From the NCBI RefSeq assembly GCF_009017415.1, contig NC_092403.1, positions 1,488,001 to 1,552,000 of the forward strand: a stretch of 64,000 nt of DNA, given 5' to 3'. This DNA comes from Aspergillus flavus (taxonomy: Eukaryota; Ascomycota; Eurotiomycetes; Eurotiales; Aspergillaceae). The notes below the pieces were generated by a model, which was given only the letters and a program-made list of their open reading frames with translations, was not told where the DNA came from and ran no database searches. A program made the translations under genes and the position numbers. This document shows positions 1-9,109 of this stretch, piece by piece. How positions within the stretch are numbered: position 1 is the stretch's first letter; every line of letters begins with the position of its first letter.

Positions 1-43
1 TTCATTATAATTTTGTTCCACAAGTTCTTTCCAATCTCATCCA

Positions 44-1260
44 ATGGCACCAGGCGTGAAGCAAATCACCATTTTTGGTGCCACGGGGCTTCAGGGCAGC
101 TCGGTGGTGCATTCTCTGCTGAGGGACCAGGCGTCCAATTTTAGGGTTCGGGCCATTACTCGAAATCCGCTCTCCGACAAAAGCCAGGCATTGCAGAGCT
201 TGGGGGTGGAGGTCGTTAGGGCCGATGGCTGGAGGGCCCATGAGATCCAGGAAGCCTGTTCAGGCTCCTGGGCGGTATTTGTGAATACCAACTCGGATGA
301 TCCGGTAGGTCGCCTCCTCCGGTCCTGTTCGGGTTGTGGAAAGGATTTATCGAGTAAATGCACCAGATCTTTCAAAATCCGGACGGGCCCACCGAATTCG
401 ACCTGGGAAAATCCATTGTGGATGGTATCGTAGCAGCCAACGTAAGAATCCTGGTTCTCAGCTCCATGAGACCCGCAGCGGAAGCCACAGGGGGGAAGAT
501 GAATATTAAGACCATGGACAGTACGTAAAGGGAAGACGTCCATGACTAATGGGCTCGGAAAGCTGACTGGTTGGGTTGCAAAATTCAGTGAAGGCTCGCA
601 TCGAAGAGTATGCCAGAGGAACGGGTTGTTTTGATGCGGTCTGTTCCATTCACGCCGGATGGTACTATGAGCTTTTTCTCTCCGACATAATGGCCCAGGT
701 CCATCAGGGCTTTCCATACTACCCGGATGCCGAGGGCTTCTTGAGTCTGCATCTTCCCCGGTGGGGAGACAATGACGCGGCTCCATTTATCGCCATTGCG
801 GATGACTTTGGCGACCTGGTGCACGGAATCCTGCTCGATCCCCACAAATGGAAGGACCAGAACATCCAAGCTGTCAGTGAGGCTCGATCGCTGGAAGAAT
901 TCGTGGAAGTCTTCTCCAAAGGTAGGCTCAGCGCGTTTCTTGTGCTAGTGTCTGTGTATTGAGATACCATGGCTAACCCCGGGCCCTGCTGTAGCAACTG
1001 GGAAGAAAGCACGATACGTTCCTTTGCCCTCGTGGAAGTCCTTGGGGGAGGGAGTGGCTGAGCTGGAGGATGCGCGGTTGCTGTTTGCGTATGGAGAACT
1101 TACTGGGGGTCGTTATTTCGGAGTCGAGCCTTCGTCCACCGCTACAGCACGGAAACTGAAGAAACTAGCAGCGACTGCCCAGGGGAAAGATGGAACCAGC
1201 GCGGAACTAACTTCGTTGGCCTCCTTCTTTGCCGCGAATTTCGGTCCGAGCTCGAAATAA
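44..1260 (+). CDS. NmrA-like NAD(P)-binding oxidoreductase (copy 1)
   Basis: Model join(44..304,367..520,589..921,995..1260), 337 aa, phases consistent. The N-terminus ITIFGATGLQGSSVV is a Rossmann GxxGxxG dinucleotide-binding loop; VRAITRN follows at the end of beta2, as in NmrA/HSCARG proteins. The body keeps the family blocks NTNSDDP, DGPTEFDLGKSIVDG, and the HAGWYYELF and FGDLVHGILL segments. NmrA-like proteins bind NAD(P) and act as redox sensors or, in metabolite clusters, as atypical SDR oxidoreductases. It pairs with a second copy at 2804-3993 that shares the same intron phases and an exon 3 of exactly 333 nt. It lies 5' of the dioxygenase on the same strand. I recall an NmrA-like oxidoreductase (lnaB/lnbB) in the A. 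flavus lna/lnb clusters, so a cluster role is likely. Only 43 nt of 5' flank are in the window. Confidence 0.9.
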
Positions 1261-1625
1261 GGGCATGCTCGATGTCATCTACATTACACATCATATATAT
1301 CTAGTCTAATCTATGTATTTGCTGGCCAAGGAGATGGACGTATTCTAAGTAATCGAACGTTGCATATGACTGTCTATATTGTGGTCGACATGTTGGAAAG
1401 TCCCCGAAACCAAAGGGCTTGCCCAGCGAGTCCCCTGGAGAGTGGGCGTCGGATTCCGCAGAGAAACCGGCTATGTTGTATTTCAAAACTCTACTACTAA
1501 CTAGGGGGCAACAATGACGCATGTGGCTCTTCTAGGATCAAAAGCACCAGTAGATAAATAGGACCAGGTCCCTCACCTCTCTCCCCATCTGTCCTCTCAT
1601 CATACTGATCTTCAAGACGTTCAGG

Positions 1626-2599
1626 ATGCACCAATTTCACCTACACTCCGTCGAGGCCCGAACAGCTCCGGTCAGCCAGGTTATAGACCTGCTCACAGTG
1701 AATGGGGGCGTTATAGTACGCAATCTGGTCGACCAGAATACACTCGCCCAGGTCTCGCGCGATGTCACTCCGCATTTCGACAAATTCTGGGAAGGGGGTA
1801 TCTTCACTAGCAAGTCCCGGGTTGTGACCGGGCTTGCAGTCAAGTCCACCGCATTTATCGAACACATCGCGTGCAATCCACTGTTCTTGGAAGTATGTGA
1901 CCGCCTCCTTGCGTCAACCTACACATGTTGGTATGGCGACGAGCAGGTAGCTTTCACCTCAGCTCCCCAAATCAACGCCGCCATTGCCATTTCCAATAGC
2001 CCGGGCAATGAAGCACAGAAGCTGCATCGTGACGACATGGGTTTCCATCATACTCTTCCGGGGATTGCCCCTGAGGCGTATACACCGGGCCGCGATGTCG
2101 GGGTTGGACTCTTCGTCGCCGCGACGCGAACCACCAAGGAGAATGGCGCCACTCGCTTTATCCCAGGCTCACACTTGTGGGATACCTCCCACCGCCCCGA
2201 CGAAGGATTGACCGTGCCTGTAGAGATGCAGCCTGGCGACGCCTTCATCATGCTGGCCTCCTGCTTTCACGCAGGCTCGGCCAACGTATCCCAGGAGGAC
2301 CGTACGATCTATTCGACTTTTCTGACCAAGGGATTTTTGAGACAAGTAAGAGGACTTTGTTTACATTCCTTCCGAGTATCCAATTGTATCTAGCCATGGA
2401 GGTCTGTTCGCTAACTCTATTTGCTCGTCTGTCTTGACAGGAAGAGAACCAGTACCTGACGGTAACCAAAGAACAATTGCAGAAATACCCTTCGACTGTA
2501 GCAAAGAGACTCGGATTTACGCCCAGCGATCCCTTTCATGGCTGGGTTGATTTGAAAAGTCCACTGGAGGCATTGGGTTTGGAAGAGTCCTCAAAGTGA
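1626..2599 (+). CDS. Phytanoyl-CoA dioxygenase (PhyH) family Fe(II)/2-oxoglutarate oxygenase
   Basis: Model join(1626..2345,2441..2599), 292 aa; the intron begins gtaaga and ends ttgacag. The HxD iron ligands are visible in KLHRDDMGFHH, the distal His in CFHAGSANVS, and an Arg that can bind 2-oxoglutarate in EDRTIYSTF. Length and layout fit the fungal PhyH group that includes verruculogen synthase FtmF and the meroterpenoid oxygenases. Such enzymes hydroxylate, desaturate or rearrange secondary metabolites in the cytosol. It is tail-to-tail with NmrA copy 2 (204 bp apart) and 365 bp downstream of NmrA copy 1. A taaata box sits about 75 bp before the ATG. The substrate cannot be read from sequence; the context points to a product of the NRPS-like enzyme at 9110-12202. 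Confidence 0.9.
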
Positions 2600-2803
2600 A
2601 TGTGTAAATAAGTCCCGATAGCTAGTAGATCAACTCGATCTAGTCCGTATGGGACATAATTAACCCATGTTTTGGCAGATCAACCGAAATGATAAGTATA
2701 TGATCTTGTGCTAGCTAGGTCTCACAGAGAGGAACAATCAACCTACGGTCCTAACGGTACTAAACGCTTTCAAGATATCGTAGTCATCCAAATTGCCCTC
2801 CAT

Positions 2804-3993
2804 CTACGCAAAGTTTGTCTTGAACCACTCCTCCATACTCAACAAGTTGGCCTCGTTGCCAGACTTTCCTTGCGCTTCTGCCGCCCGTCTCTTGAGCCTT
2901 AAGGCTGTCTTGGTCTCTGTGGGCACATCGCCAAAATAGCGTCCCCCAGTTGCTTGCGTAAAGGCAAACAAGAGCTTATGATCATCCAATTCAGGGATGC
3001 CTCGACCAAAGTCTTCCCAGGAGGGAAGTGGAATATACCTCGACTTTCGACCCGTAGCTGAGATTCCCTCATTAGCACTCGTACCAAATGTGAGTAGGCG
3101 TATATACCATTTTGCAGGGTCTGCGCCAGCTGCTCGAACGTCATCACATCGCTAGCGGCAGGAACAGATTTGCCATCCCACTGCTCAGGTTCGAGAAGAA
3201 TGCCGTGCACCATATCCCCAAAGTCATGCGTGATACTCACGAAGGATGGGTGCTCGTCGTCGCCCCAGAGCGGGGCCCGGAAGGTAATATAACCCTCTTC
3301 GTCGGGAGTAGTGGGAAACCCCCCGAACACATCCGCGGTGGCTTTGTCGAGGAACTGCTCATAGTACCACGCGGCGTATATGCCACAGGTAGTGGCAAAG
3401 TGGCCAGTCTCTCGGGCGTACTTGAGTGCTTGGTATTTCACTGGCCATTGTGGTCAGTCGCAACCCTAGTGAATGAATAAATCAACTCAGATAGGTACTC
3501 ACTTTCCATGGGCTTGATAAACAGCTTGCCTTTGGTCTGCTCCACAGACGAGGCGAAGCAGCTATAGACAAGATGCTGCACTTTGGCGGCAACCAGGCTG
3601 TCTATGATATTTTTCCCGAGATCGAACTCCGTGGGGCCGTCACCTTTTTGGAGGAAGAGCTAGCAAGAGAACATATTTTGTTAGCTTTTAGTATCTAGGG
3701 CCTATCGGCGGGTGCGGGTTAAAGTGAACCGGGTCATCAGAATTCGTGTTGACGAACGCCGCCCAAGTGTCCGCGAACGCCCTGGTCAACTCCTCGAGAT
3801 TCCACCCATCTGCCTTGACAACTTGCACCCCGAGTGCGGATAGTGTTCTACTAGAGGCCGAGTCTGGATGACGACTAATGGCGCGGACTTTGAACTGGCT
3901 GGTCTTATCCGCCAGCAGGGCCCGGGCCACGGCGCCGGCTTGGTTGCCTGTGCCAAAGACGGTGACAATTCTTTCAGTTGCAGTTACAGTCAT
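2804..3993 (-). CDS. NmrA-like NAD(P)-binding oxidoreductase (copy 2)
   Basis: Model complement of 3993..3730, 3659..3503, 3440..3108 and 3057..2804, 335 aa. The Rossmann loop is VTVFGTGNQAGAVARALL and is followed by KVRAISRHP. Shared blocks with copy 1 are FVNTNSDDP, GDGPTEFDLGKN, CGIYAAWYYEQF, THDFGDMVHGILLEPEQW and ATGGRYFGD. Exon 3 is 333 nt in both copies and all intron phases match, so the two arose by gene duplication. The first donor reads GTTCAC, a weak site; the frame would stay open a little past it, but the paralogue fixes the junction after NSDDP. It is divergent from the P450 at 4443 (449-bp shared promoter) and convergent with the dioxygenase. It probably acts on the same pathway as copy 1, perhaps on a different carbonyl or imine. 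Confidence 0.88.
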
Positions 3994-4442
3994 TTTCCTT
4001 TTGCAGTGGATGTTGAAGAGAGGCTTACAATGATGGTGAAGATCATGTTAAGTAGAGTATGAAAAAATGTGCATGATGTGAGCTATGTGTGAATGACACG
4101 TCACCATTTAGCCTCCCACCGCATGTAGAGAGATATCCCAGGTCCACCTCGATCACACCGCTCATCCTCACCTATCCCTTGCATTCTTCTTTCAGCTGCG
4201 CCATAAATGACGATTTGCAGATACCTTGGAATGAAAATGAAAGGGATAACCCTACCGAAGCATGTGTCTGGTCATTCATTGGATGGTATTGAGTCTGTCA
4301 GATAGGGACTAGGTTTACGAGCAAAAGGTAATCCTCGTCCCTGGATGCCATATCTACTACTATATATGTATATCCATTTGGTGACTTTGGATCGGGCAGG
4401 TAAATGACAAGCGAACAGTGTGAATTTGCCAACTCTTCCGCC
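3994..4442. promoter_or_regulatory. Bidirectional promoter, NmrA copy 2 / P450
   Basis: This is the 449-bp gap between the start codons of two divergent cluster genes. It is the natural place for shared regulator sites. I see no clear TATA box or repeated operator that I would name. Confidence 0.45.
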
Positions 4443-6167
4443 ATGGCAGCCCGGCTGCTATCTTCAGTATCTTTAACTGATGTCGTTCTGCTACTCTCTA
4501 GTGTGGTAAGTAGAGGGGTTTCGCAAGATCCATCTTCAAAACGAAAGTAAAAAGAGTTATTAACCAAAAGTCAGTGGATTGCCGTTCATCTTGTGCTGGC
4601 AGCCTACAATGTGTATCTCCACCCGCTACGACGCTACCCTGGCCCCAAACTGGCCGCGGCGTCACAATTGCTTAACGTGTATCATGTTCTGAAGGGGGAT
4701 AATTGCAAATGGACGGCGCAGCTGCATGAGAAATATGGCACTGTGGTGCGCATCGGCCCCAATGAGCTGTCGTATATCTCCCCATCGGCCAACCAGACCA
4801 TCTTTGGGGGGCGACCCAAGGAAGATAAGGTGTTTGAAAAGAATCCGGTGGCCTATCTGCAGGGAAATGGGGATATCAGTAATATTTTCTTCGCTCGATT
4901 TCACGATCATAATCGGCTACGCAAGCTCATGGCCCCGGCCTTTTCCGAAACGGCGGTGCGGGAGCAAGAGGCCACCATCCAGGGCTATACCAACCAGCTG
5001 ATCGCAGCCCTCCGCAATCGCTCTGGCCAGGCAGCGTACCCTGATGCGAAAGGTGTAGTCAATATCATTCCCTGGTTGCACTTTATCCTCTTCGATGTTC
5101 TGACCCGCCTGTCCTTTGGCGATCCTATCGGCTGTCTCGACCGAGCCGATTATCATCCCTGGGTATCGGTCATCTTCAAGGCTATCATCCATTCCACATA
5201 TACGCAGGCTGCCCACCGGCTGGCTCCCTACCAATGGATCCTGAAACACTTTATCCCCAACGACATGACCGCGAACTACGAGGCTCATTTGGAATTCACC
5301 CGCAAACAACTGGACCAGCGGCAACAGGTAAAGGAAGAGCCCGTCGCCCGCGCCGATTTCTCCTCCTTCATGCTCAAGGGCATGAGTCCCGATGAACTGT
5401 TCGACAATGTCAATATTGTCATTACCGCCGGAGGAGAAACCACCGCCTCCACCATCTCTTCGTCCCTCTACTACCTCGTCCACAACCCTTCTTCCTATGA
5501 GCGTTTGACCAAGGAGATCCGGGACACCTTCTCCGCAGAGGGTGAAATTACCTTGGCCGCCGTTGCTGCACTACCGTACCTCAAGGCAGTCATTCAGGAA
5601 GCGATGAGAATACACCCCCCTGTCCCCATAGGGTTGTTCCGAGTAGCGCCAGCAGCGGGGGCATTCATTGACGGCCAATGGGTTCCAGGAAATGTAAGCC
5701 AATTCCCACCCCCTTCTAATCTACTACAGACGAGTCCATCTAATCGATACATACCCTATAGACATGGGTATCCGTGGCCAACCTTGCAGCCTCACGATCC
5801 CCCACGTATTGGCGCGATCCTGAGCGATTTACTCCGGAACGCTGGCTAGGCGATGCCAAATACGAGTCGGATGTCCGGGAGGCCTCGGCGCCGTTTTCCA
5901 TCGGAACGCGCAACTGCATTGGACTGAAGTGAGTTGAAATTCGTCTTGTGTTTGGCGACAGATGAGGTGCGACATTCCATCCACTGACAATGTCTTCTTC
6001 TTAGCCTGGCAAATGCCAACATGCGCATCATATTAGCGCGACTCCTGTGGAATTTCGACTTCGAGGCTCAGCCGGACAATATCGACCCGCATGAATTGGA
6101 CGAATATGGTATCTGGGAAACTAAGCCTCTGAATCTAAAGATAAAGGAGCGTGTACAGACTACTTGA
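4443..6167 (+). CDS. Cytochrome P450 monooxygenase, cluster member
   Basis: Model join(4443..4505,4575..5693,5762..5928,6005..6167), 503 aa. A 63-nt first exon (MAARLLSSVSLTDVVLLLSSV) joins WIAVHLVLAAYNVYLHPL to give the N-terminal membrane anchor, then the RYPGPKL hinge. The I-helix motif is AGGETTAS, the K-helix ExxR is EAMRIHPP, the PERF-type motif is DPERFTPERW, and the heme loop is FSIGTRNCIGLN with the Cys thiolate. Length is normal for a microsomal class II fungal P450. It shares a promoter with NmrA copy 2 and ends tail-to-tail with the methyltransferase. It likely hydroxylates or couples the cluster product at the ER. I recall P450s (lnaC/lnbC) in the A. flavus lna/lnb clusters, so orthology is plausible but unproven. 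The main reading frame has no ATG at its 5' end; the small first exon solves this. Confidence 0.92.
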
Positions 6168-6521
6168 TGTTTGCAAGGAGTCAGTGCCGGGCTAGAAGTT
6201 AGTGAATTATGGGAACAATGAGACGAAGTAGATAAGTCGCTCTCAAAGGGGAGAAAAAGTAGCTAGAGGTTAATTTGAAAGCTTTCGAAGTTTGCCACCG
6301 GAAGCATATTTGCATTCAACCTTTAATTTTTTATATCGTGAGAGAAACCATTGATTAAGCTAGCTGCTGGGAGAGAGAAGTTCAACCAGGTACGTTACAT
6401 ATAAGGTCCTATGTGCCTGACGCAGAAAGGCTGTCTCGACAGTTTCATTCGGAACCGTCTGTCCTCTCTCAGTCAATAAAAAGTGCTACCAGTTCTCGCC
6501 AAGATGTCCCGGGCCCTATAC

Positions 6522-7735
6522 TCATTCTGGCTTCTGCCCGTACACAATATGTCTAGATAAATTATCAATCAGCCAGGAAGCCTCGGGTCACTCAACGCTG
6601 TCTCCATAACGAGAAATAAATTTGAAAAAAAAAGAAAAAAGAAAAAGAAAAAGGAGAAAGTACTTACAAAGGCATCCAACACTGGCGATCAGGGTTATCC
6701 ATATCCGCGCAAGCCGCATCGAATTCCCTGTCCACATCCGCCGGGGACATTCCAGAGACGCTGCATAGAACCGCAAGCCCCAGGTTCTTCAGCCCCAGCT
6801 TATGAAGAGGGTTGCTTAGCTGACCGATTTTCCGGGCAAGGGGATTGGTTGACCATCCACTGTACGGGACCTGCTTGATGAGCTCCGTGATGTCGGAGAA
6901 ACCAGCCTCGCGCATTAACCCAAGGAAGGCTGATGCTATGGCCACTTTGCGCGGGCTGCGGTCGCCCGCCTCGTTGATCAGCTGTTCCCACCTCAGGAGC
7001 CCGGAGGTTCGGTCGAGCGAGTCGGTTTCGGACTTGGACGAGTATCCAAAATCACTGATTTCCATATAGCCTCCGGGGCGCAGCGCTCTGATCAGGGTGA
7101 TTGCTTTCTCAGTATATATGACGCGATAAGATGGACAAGCTAGAGAATGGCTTACTTCCAGCATTGTCTGAAAAGACCTGGCCAATCGATAATGCACGCG
7201 GCCAATCCGCGGATGTAGATGTAGTCGAATTCCTCGACATATCCCCAGTCACTCTCGACGTCGATGCTCCGAAAGCGACAGTTCGGGGTAAATCTGGCTG
7301 ATAGTCAGCGGGAACGCCCTGCAAATATGACAGAGGAAGGGACTTCTGACTGAGTTTCGTCGGGGACGTCAAGGTCTATACCTAGGCACTGGTATTATTA
7401 GTTTCTATTCGACTGATACAGATACCGCGTGGCAGAGTTTACCTGGCTGGTTGGTTGTCTTGCGGCTGGAACCTCTCCATTAGCTACTGGACATCCCTTC
7501 AAATCAGGTCGGGCGACAAACCAAAGTCTTTCGTCCAGGTCCCAGTACCACATCCAACATCGAGAACTGCTCGAGGCTCATGGATGGGAGCCCAATTCAG
7601 CTTCCCATCGGCCAATAATTTACCCACCCGGTGCCAGCCCTCTGAAGACGGGAGCGTTAATATCAACGCCAGTGGTTCAACTCGCCGGGGGGTTACTATG
7701 GCTTACCCATTTCTGTTTCATCACTCTGTCACCAT
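6522..7735 (-). CDS. LaeA-like SAM-dependent methyltransferase, apparently frameshifted
   Basis: The 3' part is clear. An exon ending at 7156 codes for SIDVESDWGYVEEFDY and GLAACIIDWPGLFRQCW. The exon 7087..6668 starts LRPGGYMEISDFG. The terminal exon 6552..6522 ends in HIVYGQKPE. Further 5', exon 7641..7522 holds SAM motif I (VLDVGCGTGTWTKDF), and a piece starting at 7388 holds the motif II-like LGIDLDVPDE, reached through a 23-nt micro-exon 7465..7443. Between GVPADYQPDLP and NCRFRSIDVE the frame shifts by one base at the run gggg 7285-7288 (CCCC on the coding strand). The start was not resolved; a VMKQKW piece lies near 7715, and small exons may reach about 7850. LaeA-like enzymes O- or N-methylate metabolites or regulate clusters. 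It may be a recent pseudogene, a base-call error, or have an intron I did not find. Confidence 0.6.
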
Positions 7736-8305
7736 GTTGAAATTAGGATCGACGATCGCTATGATAATTGAATTGAAATGAGATAGCTTGTGAACTCACA
7801 CTGTATTGGAGAAACTCCACTCCACGTCATATCATTAATACATTATATGCTAGATGGAAGGGAGCTTTGGCTTACAGTCCTCCTGGATGTAATCAGTACC
7901 TATCTCCTGTAAAAAGAGCACGACAGCTTACCTTGGTGAGCGTCATCCTGAATCCAAACGTGCGAATCAAGCCTTGGACAGTCGATGATACACTGATGGC
8001 GAAGCAGGTGGGTAAGAGCTGGGAGTTGATTATTAGACGTCTCGCGATACTTTTCCCAGCCAAACAAGGAAAAAGAAAGGAAGGGCAAGAAGCGGCTATG
8101 TCGTGCTATGTTGGACCATGAAAAAGGGTGTCATTTATTGCATTCCATTTCAGATGCGCCAAGGGAATGATGCATATGCAGTGTGACATGTCCATCACTC
8201 CCTTGACCGCCACATTGAATGTTCACCAGAGTTCTAGTCAGATCTACGATCGATTGCACGAGTGCCGAGAATTTTGCGTAAGCAAGGGACCATATATTAC
8301 TACTA

Positions 8306-8744
8306 CAGTAAAACCCTGATATAAGCAAGGGAATGAGCTGATTGCCTAAATTGCTTATATCGAGGGATTGCTTATATCAAAATCACTATATAAGACCTAC
8401 TAAAATATAGATATAGTATATAGAGATACAATTCTATAGCATTTTTAGTATAATTTATTAGTATAAAGACTGATAGTAAAATAGAGTAAAAGAATCTGTG
8501 TAATTATATATATTTTTGTTATTGTTAGGTAGTAGGGATAGGACTAAGTTAATATTCGAGAAATTTATGCGTGATTTTTTTTATTATAGTAAACTTTTTA
8601 ATTGGTTAACTGGATCCACTATATCTTATTATAAGCAATTTTGTATGGTAGGCTGAGCAGAATAATGAAAGTTCCCTATATCGAGGTTTGTATGGGAAAT
8701 AATCGAAGACAGCCTGGTAGATTGCTTATATCGGGGTTTTACTG
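8306..8744. mobile_element. MITE with Tc1/mariner-pogo type ends
   Basis: A 439-bp non-coding, AT-rich element. Its ends are inverted repeats: CAGTAAAACCCTGATATAAG at 8306 and the complement of CAGTAAAACCCCGATATAAG ending at 8744, with one mismatch and three more paired bases inside. Both ends abut TA (8304-8305 and 8745-8746), the target duplication typical of Tc1/mariner and pogo/Fot1 elements. Copies of the core ttgcttatatcgagg recur inside the left end near 8351 and 8369. It has no transposase frame and so would need one in trans. It lies between the methyltransferase and the NRPS-like gene. Confidence 0.85.
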
Positions 8745-9109
8745 TATTGGGTCCAGAGGATGCTTTGGCCGAATAGCCGAAGAATGTCCTCTTGTATGAC
8801 ACCAAGCTGGCGGAAGAAAGAGGAAGGATCATGTCTCGCATATAGTTTTATGAAACATTCTGCTGAGGTCTAAGAAAAGGCAAGGATACTATCCCACTGC
8901 CGCCCTTCATAGTCTCCACATCGCCCAGCATTACTATTCGTTCGGGTGAACAGTTGACGGCAAATTGAATCAAGGAATACACGCATTCTTGAGGTAAAAA
9001 GAAAAGAAAAATAAAAAGAAAATACCAAGGCAGGAGAAATATGTGGCATACGGCAAAAGTGTCAGAATACGTTCATTAAATAAAATCATTCAGAAAACGG
9101 GCTACGGTA

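Noticed and set aside
4298..4567. 89-codon minus-strand frame over the P450 start
   Set aside because: It overlaps the small first exon and intron of the P450 (4443..4574), which gives a perfect membrane anchor; the minus frame has no motif.
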